Source: Streptomyces mobaraensis NBRC 13819 = DSM 40847
GTDB taxonomy: Bacteria; Actinomycetota; Actinomycetes; Streptomycetales; Streptomycetaceae
Length of the DNA stretch: 64,000 nt
Assembly (NCBI RefSeq): GCF_017916255.1
Contig: NZ_CP072827.1
Location: 4,861,501 to 4,925,500 of the forward strand
Direction of reading: 5' to 3'
A program made the position numbers and the translations under genes. Under the pieces are notes generated by a model, which was not told where the DNA came from, ran no database searches, and worked only from the letters and a program-made list of their open reading frames with translations. Below, one piece after another: positions 23,301 through 32,434 of the stretch (the stretch's first letter is position 1; every line of letters begins with the position of its first letter).

Positions 23301-24143
23301 GGCGACCGCCGGCTCCCGGTGGCCGGCGATGGACGCGACCATGTCCAGCACCTGCCGGGTCTCGGCCACCTCGTGCACCCGGTACACCTGGGCGCCGAGC
23401 CAGGCGGACACCGCGGTCGTGGCGAGCGTCCCGATGAGCCGCTCCTTGACCGGGCGGTCCAGGGTCTCGCCGACGAAGTCCTTGTTGGACAGCGAGACCA
23501 GCACCGGCCAGCCGGTCTCCGTCATCTCGCCCAGCCGCCGGGTGGCCTCCAGCGAGTGGCGGGTGTTCTTCCCGAAGTCGTGCCCGGGGTCGATCAGGAT
23601 GCCGTCGCGCCGCACGCCGAGGGCGGCGGCTCGTTCGGCCAGTCCCACGGTGACCCGCAGGATGTCCGCCATCACGTCCTCGTACGCGGTCCGGTGCGGC
23701 CGGGTGCGCGGCGCGACGCCGCCCGCATGGGTGCAGACCAGACCGGCGCCGTACCGGGCGGCGACCTCGGCCAGCCGGGGGTCGAACCCGCCCCACGCGT
23801 CGTTCAGCAGGTCCGCACCGGCCTCGCAGACCGCCTCGCCGACCTCGTGCCGCCAGGTGTCCACGCTGATCACGACATCCGGGTGGCGGCGGCGCACCTC
23901 GGCGACGAAGCCGACGGTCCGCCGGGCCTCCTCCTCGGCCGTCACCTCCTCGCCGGGACCGGCCTTCACCCCGCCGATGTCGATGATCGCGGCGCCCTCG
24001 GCCACCGCCTGCTCGACCCGGGCCAGCGCGGGCTCGTCCTGGAAGGTGGCCCCCCGGTCGTAGAACGAGTCCGGCGTCCGGTTGACGATTGCCATGATCA
24101 CCGGCTCGTGGGCCCCGAACTCGCGTCGTCCCAGCCGCAGCAT
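23283..24143 (-). CDS. Dihydropteroate-synthase-like protein (FolP2-type paralogue)
   Basis: The 286-aa protein starts at ATG 24143 (MLRLGRREFGAHEP); longer upstream frames read through DNA used by the divergent gene. It has the DHPS signature 'AIVNRTPDSFYDRG', 'DILIDPG'-type text (GILIDPGHDFGKN) and the TIM-barrel tail 'VYRVHEVAE'. The loop that binds p-aminobenzoate in true DHPS (STRPGA) is replaced by 'IGGVKAGPGEEV'. The same change marks mycobacterial FolP2 (Rv1207), which lies in the same gene order and does not function as a normal DHPS. So this is most likely FolP2-like with an unassigned role, not the folate-pathway enzyme. Confidence 0.87.
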   Translation of the reverse strand: MLRLGRREFGAHEPVIMAIVNRTPDSFYDRGATFQDEPALARVEQAVAEGAAIIDIGGVKAGPGEEVTAEEEARRTVGFVAEVRRRHPDVVISVDTWRHEVGEAVCEAGADLLNDAWGGFDPRLAEVAARYGAGLVCTHAGGVAPRTRPHRTAYEDVMADILRVTVGLAERAAALGVRRDGILIDPGHDFGKNTRHSLEATRRLGEMTETGWPVLVSLSNKDFVGETLDRPVKERLIGTLATTAVSAWLGAQVYRVHEVAETRQVLDMVASIAGHREPAVARRGLA

Positions 24144-24273
24144 TCTTCCCGCACTCCCTCTCCGTGGTCCGTGAGCGACCTTAACCGTCGGTGGGGCCGT
24201 AGTGGACATGGCACGATCGGGGAGGACGGGTCGACCGACGGAATCCGTCCGCAGGCACCCCGGGGAGAGGCTC

Positions 24274-24720
24274 GTGTTCTGGTTCTTGCTCATCGCGCTG
24301 GTCGTGGTGGTCGCCGCGGTCACGCTCGCCGTGCTGAGCGGCCACGACGGCGTGCTGCCCGAGGCGGAGCCGGACCGCACCGCCTGGGCGCTGCCCCCGG
24401 ACCGGCCGCTGGCCCGCGCGGACGTCGACGGCCTGCGGCTCCCGGTGGCCGTGCGCGGCTACCGCATGACCGACACCGACGACGTCCTGGACCGCCTCGC
24501 CGCCGAACTGGCGGAGCGCGACGCGCGCATCGCCGAACTGGAGGCGGCCCTGGCGGGGACCCGCGCGGAGGCGCGGGGCGCGGTCAGGGACAGGCCGGTC
24601 GCGGACAAGACGGTCGTCGCGGACAAGGCGGTCACGGACGGGCCTGTCGCGGACGCGCCTGTCACGGACGGGGCGGAAGGCCGGACGACGGCCGGGAACG
24701 ACGAGGGGGAGCGGCCGTGA
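24274..24720 (+). CDS. Membrane-anchored protein with DivIVA-like segment (148 aa)
   Basis: The start is placed at GTG 24274 because GGGGAGAGG sits 3-4 nt upstream and the first residues then form a transmembrane helix (VFWFLLIALVVVVAAVTLAV). GTG 24202 and ATG 24208 would add 22-24 basic residues. A cytoplasmic part has 'VRGYRMTDTDDVLDRLAAEL', the DivIVA-domain-like pattern, followed by a short coiled coil. A degenerate Asp/Val/Thr-rich repeat (VADKTVVADKAV, VTDGPVADAPVTDGA) forms the tail. It corresponds in position to Rv1209. Overlaps the tag start by 4 nt. Confidence 0.8.
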   Translation: MFWFLLIALVVVVAAVTLAVLSGHDGVLPEAEPDRTAWALPPDRPLARADVDGLRLPVAVRGYRMTDTDDVLDRLAAELAERDARIAELEAALAGTRAEARGAVRDRPVADKTVVADKAVTDGPVADAPVTDGAEGRTTAGNDEGERP

Positions 24721-25304
24721 CCGACGGCGTGGTGATCGGGCCGGACGGCCAGGCGCGGTGCCCGTGGGGGCTGGAGGACGCGTCCCGGGAGGACTACCGC
24801 CGCTACCACGACACCGAATGGGGTGTTCCGGTCCGCGGCGACGACGCCCTGTTCGAACGGATATGCCTGGAAGCGTTCCAGTCCGGCCTCTCCTGGCTGA
24901 CGATCCTCCGCCGCCGCGAGGGCTTCCGCGCCGCCTTCGCCGGCTTCTCCATCGCCAAGGTCGCGGCCTTCACGGAAGCGGACGCGGAACGGCTGCTCGC
25001 CGACCCCAGGATCATCCGCAACCGCGCCAAGATCGGCGCCGCGCTGGCGAACGCGAAGGTGGCCGCGGAGTGGGCGCCCGGCGAGCTGACCTCGCTGGTC
25101 TGGTCCTTCGCCCCGGACGCCGGGACCCGCCCCGTACCCCACACGGCGGCGGACGTGCCACCGCTGACACCGGAGTCGACGGCGCTGTCGAAGGAACTCA
25201 AGAGGCGGGGGTTCCGGTTCGTGGGGCCGACGACGGCCTATGCGCTGATGCAGGCGTGCGGGCTGGTGAACGATCACTTGGCCGGGTGCCATGTGAGGGG
25301 GTGA
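24717..25304 (+). CDS. tag: DNA-3-methyladenine glycosylase I
   Basis: The 195-aa protein starts at GTG 24717, overlapping the upstream stop (GTGA). The Tag family pattern is complete: 'RCPWG' with the first zinc Cys, 'YHDTEWGVPVRGDDALFERI', 'LEAFQSGLSWLTILRRR', 'GFRFVGPTTAYALMQACG' and 'NDHLAGCH' with the last Cys/His ligands. It excises 3-methyladenine from alkylated DNA. Tag follows folP2 and the Rv1209-like gene in mycobacteria too. Confidence 0.95.
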   Translation: MTDGVVIGPDGQARCPWGLEDASREDYRRYHDTEWGVPVRGDDALFERICLEAFQSGLSWLTILRRREGFRAAFAGFSIAKVAAFTEADAERLLADPRIIRNRAKIGAALANAKVAAEWAPGELTSLVWSFAPDAGTRPVPHTAADVPPLTPESTALSKELKRRGFRFVGPTTAYALMQACGLVNDHLAGCHVRG

Positions 25305-25312
25305 GGGGGGTG

Positions 25313-25507
25313 CCCCGGTCCCGCCCTTTCGCCGTTTCCTGAGGGCTGCGCCCCCGGCCCCCTTTTCGCGGCTTCGCCGCTCGTCCTCAAGCGCCGGACG
25401 GGCTGCAAGTCAGTCCGTCCGGCGCTTGAGGACAACCGCGCGGAGCGCGGTTTCGGGGGTGCGGGGGCTTGCCCCCCCGCAGAAACGGTGAAAGGGCGGG
25501 ACCGGGG
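25313..25507. repeat. Intergenic palindromic element, copy A
   Basis: Outer arms of 26 nt (25313-25338 and 25482-25507) match at 25 of 26 positions. They enclose further nested palindromes, including one around AGCGCCGGACGGGCTG. Related copies lie at 37905-38071 and 48707-48920, and a remnant at 63596-63770. It separates convergent tag and enoyl-CoA hydratase genes. Confidence 0.85.
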
Positions 25508-25512
25508 AACCC

Positions 25513-26313
25513 TCACCGCCCCACGAACCGGGGCCGCTCCTTCCGGAGAAACGCCTCCACCGCGGCCCGGTGATCCTCCGACCCGCCCACCCGGGTCTGG
25601 AGGACCTCCTCCACCGCCAACGTCTCCGCGAGCGAGTGATCCGCCCCGAACGCCAACGCCTGCTTGATCGCGGCGAACGTCAGCGTCGGCCCCTCCGCCA
25701 GCCGCCGCGCGACGGCGGTCGCCTCGGCGAGCAGTTCGCCGGGGGGCACCACCTTGTGCGCGATCCCCAGCTCGAGCGCCTCAGCCGCGGAAACGTTCCG
25801 CGGGAAAAGCAGGAGGTCCATGGCCCGGCTGTGCCCCACCAGACGCGGCAGCGTCCAGGAGACCCCGGAGTCCCCGGTGAGGGCCACCCCGGCGAAGGCG
25901 GTGTTGAAGGAGGCCGTGTCGGCGACGATCCGGTAGTCGGCGGCGAAGGCGAAGCCCGCGCCGGCCCCGGCGGCGACCCCGTTCACCCCGGCGACGACCG
26001 GCTTGGGCATCTCGGCGAGGGCGAGGGTGATGGGGGAGTAGTGCTCCTTGACCGTCTCCCACGTCCGCGCGGTGCCGTGCTCCCGGTCGGCGGCCAGCGA
26101 GGCGGTGTGCTCCTTGAGGTCCTGGCCCACGCAGAAGGCGCGGCCGGAGCCGGTGAGCAGGACGGCGCGGACGGCGTCGTCCTCGGCAGCCCGCCGGACG
26201 GCGTCGCGGAGGGCCACCTTGGTGGCGGTGTCCAGCGCGTTCATGGCGTCGGGCCGGTTCACGGTGATCGTCGCGAGCCCGTCGGCCACCTCGTACAGCA
26301 CGGTGTCGGCCAT
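25513..26313 (-). CDS. Enoyl-CoA hydratase/isomerase family protein
   Basis: The 266-aa crotonase-fold enzyme starts at ATG 26313. The oxyanion-hole segments are 'GSGRAFCVGQDLKEH' and 'NGVAAGAGAGFAFAADYRI', with 'FAGVALTGDSGVSWTLPRLV' and 'RNVSAAEALELGI' after them. The position of the usual first catalytic Glu (from ECH) holds an Ala-Gly run and the second region has Asp-Ser, as in isomerase/PaaG-type members. A delta-isomerase-like or phenylacetate-type activity is therefore as likely as hydration. No pathway partner is adjacent. Confidence 0.88.
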   Translation of the reverse strand: MADTVLYEVADGLATITVNRPDAMNALDTATKVALRDAVRRAAEDDAVRAVLLTGSGRAFCVGQDLKEHTASLAADREHGTARTWETVKEHYSPITLALAEMPKPVVAGVNGVAAGAGAGFAFAADYRIVADTASFNTAFAGVALTGDSGVSWTLPRLVGHSRAMDLLLFPRNVSAAEALELGIAHKVVPPGELLAEATAVARRLAEGPTLTFAAIKQALAFGADHSLAETLAVEEVLQTRVGGSEDHRAAVEAFLRKERPRFVGR

Positions 26314-26642
26314 GGTGCGTCCCTCCCTCGGAATGACTGCGGTCAGCGGTCAGCTTGCCGCAGACGGCCGTGAAGCACAGGGGGCCGGCATGTGACCTGC
26401 GTCAAAGAAGTCAAGGAATCGTTCCTCTGTGCGGGTGCGCAGGTACCGAGCAGGCACCGGGCAATCGCCGAATTGGGTGGTTTTGCCGGAGCGTGTTGCC
26501 GAAGGGATGCCGACCGATGTTGGTCATTGGGTCGCGCGATGCGGGATAATGGCCTGGAAGCAATGTGTTCGATGCCGGTGACACGTGCCCTTCGGAGGGG
26601 TCGTCGGCTGACGATGAGCTGGTTTCAGGAAGGGGAACGAGC
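26314..26642. other. Intergenic region upstream of the DUF3117 gene (329 bp)
   Basis: Less GC-rich than its surroundings. It contains a promoter-like pair at 26520-26550 and the GGAAGGGGAA ribosome-binding region before ATG 26643. No other gene is visible. Confidence 0.55.
26520..26550 (+). promoter_or_regulatory. Promoter-like TTGGTC-19 nt-GATAAT before the DUF3117 gene
   Basis: TTGGTC (26520-26525) and GATAAT (26545-26550) resemble vegetative -35 and -10 boxes with slightly long spacing. Transcription would start about 80 nt before ATG 26643. Confidence 0.45.
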
Positions 26643-26810
26643 ATGGCGGCCATGAAGCCGCGGACGGGCGACGGCCCGCTCGAGGTGACCAAGGAGGGGC
26701 GGGGCATCGTCATGCGGGTTCCGCTCGAAGGCGGCGGTCGTCTCGTCGTCGAGCTGACCCCGGACGAGGCGGCGGCTCTTGCCGACGCCCTGAAGAACGT
26801 CGTCGTCTGA
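26643..26810 (+). CDS. DUF3117 small conserved protein (55 aa)
   Basis: It starts at ATG 26643 with GGAAGGGG upstream and reads MAAMKPRTGDGPLEVTKEGR, then RGIVMRVPLEGGGRLVVEL and a final acidic helix TPDEAAALADALKNV. It is one of the most conserved small proteins of actinobacteria (Rv1211 in M. tuberculosis, same neighbourhood). Function unknown. A GC hairpin terminator follows. Confidence 0.93.
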   Translation: MAAMKPRTGDGPLEVTKEGRGIVMRVPLEGGGRLVVELTPDEAAALADALKNVVV

Positions 26811-26840
26811 CACCCGGACCGCGGGTCTTTCGCTGACTTC

Positions 26841-26886
26841 CCCTGCCCCGGCAGCCGGTACGCCCGGCCGTCGGGGCAGGGTCTTC
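26841..26886 (+). terminator. Hairpin terminator after the DUF3117 gene
   Basis: The arms CCCTGCCCCG (26841-26850) and CGGGGCAGGG (26872-26881) are perfect complements, followed by TCTTCT. Confidence 0.75.
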
Positions 26887-27055
26887 TCATATTCCGGACA
26901 GTTTCCGGACGAATTCCGGAGGTCCTCGATCCGGCCGACCGCCGATGGCCGGAAAGCGGCGGTCGACGCGTCGGGGGAGCCGCCGGCCGGACTGCCGGAC
27001 CGTCGTGCGATCCGCCGGACCGCCGCGCGGACCGGCGGTCACCCCGAGGGCCCCG

Positions 27056-27700
27056 TCAGCCCCGCCGGGCGGCGCACAGCAGCCCGTCGCCCACCGGCAG
27101 CAGCGACGGCAGCAGCACCGCCGACTCCCGGACCACCCTCAGCAGTTCGCGCAGCCGCAGCACCTCCGCCGGCTGGGCGGCCGAGTCCACCGTCCGGCCG
27201 TCCGCGAAGACGCCCTCGAAGCAGACCACCCCGCCGGGGCGCAGCAGGCGCAACGATTCCGCTAGGTAGTCGAGGTACTCCAGCCGGTCGCCGTCGCAGA
27301 ACACCAGGTCGTACCCGCCGTCCGCCAGTCGCGGCAGCACCTCCAGCGCGCGGCCGGGGATGAACCGGGCGCGGTTGCCCGCGAAGCCGGCGGCGCGGAA
27401 CGCCTGCCGGGCGAACTGCTGGCACTCGGGATCGCTGTCCACGGTGGTGAGGACGCCGTCCGGCCGCATGCCGTGCAGGAGGTGCAGGCCGGAGACGCCG
27501 GTGCCGGTGCCGATCTCCGCGACGGCCTTGGCGTCCACCGCGGCGGCCAGCAGGCGCAGCGCGGAGCCGGTGCCGGACGACACCGAGCGGAGCCCCGCCT
27601 CGTGGGCCCGGTCGCGTGCCCAGAGCAGTGCCGGGTCCTCGATGTGCTCGACGCCGTACGCATCGGCGAACGCCCAGCTCGTCTGCCGGTTGCCGGTAAT
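27056..27700 (-). CDS. SAM-dependent O-methyltransferase, apparent ATT start
   Basis: The 214-aa class-I methyltransferase has motif I 'VAEIGTGTGVSGLHLL', an acidic strand 'LTTVDSDPECQQ' and 'YDLVFCDGDRLEYLDYL', as in the catechol/CoA O-methyltransferase group. It corresponds to Rv1220c, which is divergent from sigE in mycobacteria as here. The conserved N-terminus TGNRQTSWAFADAYG lies upstream of the first normal start codon (GTG 27583), and no ATG, GTG or TTG precedes it nearby in frame. AGGAGAGG sits a few nt before ATT 27700. I therefore set the start at ATT; GTG 27583 would delete 39 conserved residues. Confidence 0.85.
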   Translation of the reverse strand: MTGNRQTSWAFADAYGVEHIEDPALLWARDRAHEAGLRSVSSGTGSALRLLAAAVDAKAVAEIGTGTGVSGLHLLHGMRPDGVLTTVDSDPECQQFARQAFRAAGFAGNRARFIPGRALEVLPRLADGGYDLVFCDGDRLEYLDYLAESLRLLRPGGVVCFEGVFADGRTVDSAAQPAEVLRLRELLRVVRESAVLLPSLLPVGDGLLCAARRG

Positions 27701-27909
27701 GGCCCTCTCCTGTCCCCATGTGTCGACGCAACGGTGACTGTATCCGCTGCTGTCGGGAACCCGCAGATGGGACCATGCGTTGACGGGGTGTGAGGCGGTG
27801 CGGGAGGAGGGGAGTGGGCGGTCGGCGACCTCGGGTGGGGGGCCGGACCGCGGACCAATCCCAAAAGCAGGTCAAAATTCCTTATCCGGAGCTAACGGGC
27901 GAGGTGGAT

Positions 27910-28683
27910 ATGGTAGGGGCTCCACTGGACACCACCAGAGCCGACAGGGGAGGTGCGGCTTCGAACGGTGACCGCCGGGGAGTGCTGAGGCGCTTCCGCC
28001 GGTCCGCCGCGGAGCCGAAATCCGTGACCGACACCGCTGACCGTTCCGCCGCCCGCAAGACCGCGACCGCGACGTTCGCCACCGACGCGGACGCGCCGGC
28101 GTGGACTCCGCCCACCTGGGAGGAGATCGTCAGCACGCACAGCGCACGGGTCTACCGCCTCGCCTACCGTCTGACGGGGAATCAGCACGACGCCGAGGAC
28201 CTGACCCAGGAGGTCTTCGTCCGGGTCTTCCGTTCGCTGTCCACGTACACGCCGGGGACGTTCGAGGGCTGGCTGCACCGCATCACCACCAACCTGTTCC
28301 TCGACATGGTCCGCCGCCGCCAGCGCATCCGGTTCGACGCCCTGGGCGACGACGCGGCCGAGCGGCTCCCCAGCCGCGAGCCCTCTCCTCAGCAGCACTT
28401 CAACGACACGCACTTCGACGCGGACGTACAGCAGGCGCTGGACACGCTGGCGCCCGAGTTCCGCGCCGCGGTGGTCCTCTGCGACATCGAGGGCCTCTCC
28501 TACGAGGAGATCGCGGCGACCCTCGGGGTGAAGCTCGGCACCGTCCGCAGCCGCATCCACCGTGGCCGTTCTCATCTGCGCAAGGCGCTGCGGCACCGCT
28601 CGCCCTCCGCCCGCGCCGAGCAGCGGGCCCTGGCCGGGGCGGCCCCCGGCGCCCGGCTGAGTGGGGAGGTCGGGATCGCGTGA
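27910..28683 (+). CDS. sigE: ECF sigma factor, SigE-type
   Basis: The 257-aa protein starts at ATG 27910 with GAGG 6 nt upstream. An N-terminal ~75-residue polar extension precedes sigma-2 ('[20 protein letters not shown]', '[10 protein letters not shown]', '[20 protein letters not shown]') and sigma-4 ('[20 protein letters not shown]', '[16 protein letters not shown]'). By family and the order sigE-anti-sigma-htrA-tatB it matches mycobacterial SigE (Rv1221), which responds to envelope stress. Its stop overlaps the GTG of the anti-sigma gene (GTGA), coupling the pair. Confidence 0.93.
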   Translation: MVGAPLDTTRADRGGAASNGDRRGVLRRFRRSAAEPKSVTDTADRSAARKTATATFATDADAPAWTPPTWEEIVSTHSARVYRLAYRLTGNQHDAEDLTQEVFVRVFRSLSTYTPGTFEGWLHRITTNLFLDMVRRRQRIRFDALGDDAAERLPSREPSPQQHFNDTHFDADVQQALDTLAPEFRAAVVLCDIEGLSYEEIAATLGVKLGTVRSRIHRGRSHLRKALRHRSPSARAEQRALAGAAPGARLSGEVGIA

Positions 28684-29459
28684 CCGGTTCAGGCGGTCAG
28701 TCCCCCGCCGAGATCCATCTCGGCGACCGCCTCGCGGCCCTGGTCGACGGGGAGTTGGGACACGATGCGCGGGAGCGGGTGCTCGCCCACCTGGCCACCT
28801 GCTGGACCTGCAAGGCGGAGGCCGACGCTCAGCGTCGGCTCAAAAGCGTGTTCGCGGAGGCGGCGCCGCCGCAGCTCTCGGAGGGGCTGCTGGCCCGGCT
28901 CCAGAGCCTGCCGGCGATGGGCCCGGACGGCCCCGCGGGACCGCGTCAGCCGGGGGCGCCGACGGACGGCGGCCCCGGTGGCACCGACCGCGAGGACGGC
29001 CTCGGCCCGCGGGCGGACGCGTTCGCCCTCCTGCCGACGGGCGCCCTGACGGCCCGTGACCGCGGCTTCCGCGTCCACGAGGTGGGACGGAGCCCGTCGC
29101 GCGGCCGGCGGTTCGCCTTTGCGGCGGCCGGGGCCGTCACGATAGCCGCCTTCGCCCTGGTCGGCGCCGAGCCGCTGCGGACCGCCGTGGAGGCGCCGCG
29201 GGCCCGACCCGAGAACCCCAGAGTGTCCCACCCGCTCAACCCGCTCGCCCTGTCCGCGCCCGGCGGCGCCGGTGAGGGCCGCCGGGCGGACCGGGGCCGC
29301 TCGGGCGGTCCCCGCCCGCCCGCGCCGGACTCCGGGCGCGCGGGGGCCGCCCGGCCGCCCGCGACCCGGGCCGCGCTGGTGATACCGCCCGCCCTGCCCG
29401 TCGCCGTCCCCTTCCGGATGCCCCGGCAGGCGGTCGGTAACCCCGGGTACGCCCGCTGA
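28680..29459 (+). CDS. rseA: Zinc-binding anti-sigma factor (RseA-like), membrane-anchored
   Basis: The 259-aa protein starts at GTG 28680. The N-terminal ZAS domain has the H-x3-C-x2-C motif in [13 protein letters not shown] hydrophobic segment at ~145-162 ([19 protein letters not shown]) anchors it. The outer ~95 residues are Pro/Arg/Ala-rich and end in a Pro-rich stretch. It should bind and inhibit the adjacent SigE until stress or reduction releases it. It corresponds to Rv1222. Confidence 0.9.
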   Translation: MTGSGGQSPAEIHLGDRLAALVDGELGHDARERVLAHLATCWTCKAEADAQRRLKSVFAEAAPPQLSEGLLARLQSLPAMGPDGPAGPRQPGAPTDGGPGGTDREDGLGPRADAFALLPTGALTARDRGFRVHEVGRSPSRGRRFAFAAAGAVTIAAFALVGAEPLRTAVEAPRARPENPRVSHPLNPLALSAPGGAGEGRRADRGRSGGPRPPAPDSGRAGAARPPATRAALVIPPALPVAVPFRMPRQAVGNPGYAR

Positions 29460-29577
29460 TGCGCACCTGACAGGCCGGGTACCCTGCTCGCGCCCATCGG
29501 CACCTGGTTGAATCGCCGGTGGGCCGGGCATCCCGCTGGATGCCACGGCTCGTGGACGCATCGTGGGGGGAGCAGAG

Positions 29578-32328
29578 ATGAACGAGGGCAAGGCGGGCGA
29601 GGCACCGGTGCCGCCGACCGGCCGGGACGGCTCCCCGACGGACGCGACCGGGCACCCGGCGCGAGCCGGCACGCCGCTGCACGACCCGGACCCGTACGGG
29701 ACGCCCCCCTACGGCCGCCCGGGCCCCTGGGCCCCGGCCCCGCCGGTCCAGCACCCCACGGGCGCCACCCCGCCCCCGGCCACGGCCGCCTGGCCGTACT
29801 CGACCCTCGACGGCCAGCCCCAGGCCCGGTGCACGCCCCCGGCAGGCATCGCGGTGCCGCCCGCGGGCTACCCGGCGGGCGCGCCGCAGGACGCCGTGCC
29901 CCCGGGCTACGCCGCGCCCCAGCCCGCGCGACCCGCGTCACAGCCTTCCTCGGCCGCCCCGGCCCCGAGCCAGGACGCCTCCCACTCCCCGGCGGCCCCC
30001 GGCCCGACCGGACCCCCCGCCACCCGCCCGCCGGCCCCCGCGCCCACCCCGGGCACGAACGAGAACCCGCCCATGCCTGCCTCCCCGCCTCCGGGCACCA
30101 CCCCGGAGGACCGCTCGTACGAGTCCGGCCCCGCCGCGCCCGACGACCGAACGCCGCCGTCCGCCTCCGCCCCGCAGGCCCCCGCCGTACCCGGCCGTCC
30201 GGCCGCCGTCGCGGCGCCGTCGGGCGACGTCCCGGCTGCCCCCGCCCCGGCGGACCGCCCGTCCGAGCCCAGCTCCGGCGCGCCCGACGACCGAACGCCG
30301 CCGTCCGCCTCCGCCCCGCAGGCCCCCGCCGTACCCGGCCGTCCGGCCGCCGTCGCGGCGCCGTCGGGCGACGCCCCGGCTGCCCCCGCCCCGGCGGACC
30401 GCCCGTCCGAGCCCAGCTCCGGCGCGCCCGACTCGTACGCCCTGAGGCCGCCCGCCAGGCCCGAGCGAGCCGCGAGCCTGCCCGGGGACGGTGCGCGGCA
30501 CCGTTCCGCGCCGGCGACGGACGTGTCCGAGCCCGACCCGGCGACCGGCGCGGCCGGCCGGTCCGCCGCGGCTCAGCTGCCGCACATCCCGGCCGAACCG
30601 GCCTCGCCCGCCCCGACGGCACCCGGCCCGGCCGGAACCGTGCCGGGCGCCTCGGAGCCGTCCACCGCGGCCCCCCAGGCGCCGGACCGGTCCGCCCCCG
30701 GTGCGCGGCCCTCCCGTCCCGTGGAAGGCGCCCCCGCGCCCTCCTCGTCGGCGAACGACGACCCTCACACGACCACCACGGCGGGCCACGTGACCGAACC
30801 CGCGTCCGGCGGGCAGCCGTCGGCCGACCGGGGCCGTCCCTCCGGGGACGCGCCGGATGTGGACGCGTGGGGCGGCAGTGACGCGCGGCGTTCGGCCGCG
30901 CCCGCGCCGGGCGAGCAGGCGTCCGTCCCGGGCCAGCAGGGTGCCGGCCCGCAGGTCGGCGGGGAGGCGCGGTATCCGCACCCGTACGCCCCGGTGGCCG
31001 CCGAGGCCGCTGCCGGGCAGCAGCCCGGCGGGGGTGTGCCGCATCCGCCTGGGCCCGCCCAGGGCGGCGCCCCCGCCGCGCCACACCCGTACGCCCCCGC
31101 GCCCGCCCCCCTCGGGTACGGGCCCGGAGCGCCGGCGGGGCCCGTCGGGCCCTGGCAGTACGACCCGTGGGCCGGCGGCGCTGCCGGGAGCCGACCGCCG
31201 GAGGGGACGGCGGCCGGGAAGCCGGTCAGCCGGTCCCGGCTGGTCGCCGGCGCGCTCGTCGTGGCACTCGTGGCCGGTGGGATCGGCGGCGGGATCGGGG
31301 CGTGGCTGGAGCGGGACGGCGGCCCGGGGCACCGGGTGACGCTGCCCCAGGCGCCCGCCGACAAGTCCGACCGCGACCCGGGAAGCATCGCGGGTATCGC
31401 CGCCCGCGCCCTGCCCGGCGTCGTCACCCTGCATGTGCGCGGCAGCGGCGGCCAGGGCACCGGCACCGGCTTCGTCCTGGACGGCAAGGGCCACATCCTC
31501 ACCAACAACCACGTCGTCGAGCCCGCCGGCAGCGGCGGCGAGATACAGGTGACGTTCAACGGCGGCCAGACCGCCAAGGCCACCGTCGTCGGCCGGGACA
31601 GCGGCTACGACCTGGCCGTCGTCAAGGTCAAGGGCGTCTCCGGGCTCACCCCGCTGCCGCTGGGCAACTCGGACTCGGTGCACGTCGGCGACTCGGTCGT
31701 CGCCATCGGCGCCCCCTTCGACCTGGCCGGCACCGTCACCACCGGCATCATCAGCGCCAAGGCGCGCCCGATCACCGCCGGCGGCAAGAAGGGGGACGGC
31801 ACCGACGTCAGCTACGTCGACGCCCTCCAGACGGACGCCCCGATCAACCCGGGCAACTCCGGTGGCCCCCTCGTGGACTCCCGCGGCCGGGTCATCGGCA
31901 TCAACAGCGCCATCCGCTCGGCCGGCGGCTCGTCGGAGTCGGGCGGCCAGGGCGGGAGCATAGGTCTCGGCTTCGCCATCCCGATCAACCAGGCCAAGCG
32001 GGTCGCCGAGGAGCTGATCAACACCGGCCGGGCCACCCACCCGGTGATAGGTGTGTCACTCGACATGGAGTACCAGGGTGACGGCGCCCGGGTGAACCCC
32101 AAGGGCGGCAACGGCACCCCCGTGACCCCGGGCGGCCCGGCCGACAAGGCGGGCATCGCGCCCGGCGACGTCATCAAAAAGGTCGACGACGTGCCCGTCC
32201 GCAGTGGTCAGGAACTCATCGTCAAGATCCGCAGCCACCGTCCGGGCGACCGCCTCACCCTCACCGTCGAGCGCGACGGCAAGGAGCGGACGGTCCGGAT
32301 GACCCTCGGGACGGCCAGTTCGAGCTGA
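29578..32328 (+). CDS. htrA: HtrA/DegP-type serine protease with long disordered N-terminus and PDZ domain
   Basis: The 916-aa protein starts at ATG 29578 after GGGGGAG. About 550 residues of Pro/Ala/Gly-rich cytoplasmic sequence come first, including a 48-aa tandem duplication (30136-30423). A transmembrane helix at ~553-575 follows. The protease domain carries the triad His645 (TNNHVV), Asp678 (YDLAVVKV) and Ser761 (NPGNSGGPLVD). The C-terminus is a PDZ domain ('GGPADKAGIAPGDVIKKVDD'). It degrades or refolds damaged envelope proteins; in mycobacteria the corresponding gene (Rv1223) follows sigE-rseA. A TACCCT box at 29478-29483 could give a separate promoter. Confidence 0.93.
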   Translation: MNEGKAGEAPVPPTGRDGSPTDATGHPARAGTPLHDPDPYGTPPYGRPGPWAPAPPVQHPTGATPPPATAAWPYSTLDGQPQARCTPPAGIAVPPAGYPAGAPQDAVPPGYAAPQPARPASQPSSAAPAPSQDASHSPAAPGPTGPPATRPPAPAPTPGTNENPPMPASPPPGTTPEDRSYESGPAAPDDRTPPSASAPQAPAVPGRPAAVAAPSGDVPAAPAPADRPSEPSSGAPDDRTPPSASAPQAPAVPGRPAAVAAPSGDAPAAPAPADRPSEPSSGAPDSYALRPPARPERAASLPGDGARHRSAPATDVSEPDPATGAAGRSAAAQLPHIPAEPASPAPTAPGPAGTVPGASEPSTAAPQAPDRSAPGARPSRPVEGAPAPSSSANDDPHTTTTAGHVTEPASGGQPSADRGRPSGDAPDVDAWGGSDARRSAAPAPGEQASVPGQQGAGPQVGGEARYPHPYAPVAAEAAAGQQPGGGVPHPPGPAQGGAPAAPHPYAPAPAPLGYGPGAPAGPVGPWQYDPWAGGAAGSRPPEGTAAGKPVSRSRLVAGALVVALVAGGIGGGIGAWLERDGGPGHRVTLPQAPADKSDRDPGSIAGIAARALPGVVTLHVRGSGGQGTGTGFVLDGKGHILTNNHVVEPAGSGGEIQVTFNGGQTAKATVVGRDSGYDLAVVKVKGVSGLTPLPLGNSDSVHVGDSVVAIGAPFDLAGTVTTGIISAKARPITAGGKKGDGTDVSYVDALQTDAPINPGNSGGPLVDSRGRVIGINSAIRSAGGSSESGGQGGSIGLGFAIPINQAKRVAEELINTGRATHPVIGVSLDMEYQGDGARVNPKGGNGTPVTPGGPADKAGIAPGDVIKKVDDVPVRSGQELIVKIRSHRPGDRLTLTVERDGKERTVRMTLGTASSS
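30136..30423 (+). repeat. Tandem 144-bp duplication inside htrA
   Basis: Two adjacent 144-bp copies (30136-30279 and 30280-30423) differ at a single base (GTC/GCC, Val/Ala). They add 48 residues in frame to the disordered N-terminal region. Confidence 0.9.
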
Positions 32329-32434
32329 CCCTTGGCCCGATGTTGGCCCGGCCGTCTCCCGCGGTGCCCGCCGGGCCAGGTACCGTGAGAGGCGGCCTGA
32401 ACCCCTGGGCCGCCCACGCATCAAGGAGCTGCAG

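Noticed and set aside
23283-24143. True folate-pathway dihydropteroate synthase
   Set aside because: The STRPGA loop is replaced by VKAGPGEEV, and gene order matches mycobacterial folP2, which is not a normal DHPS.
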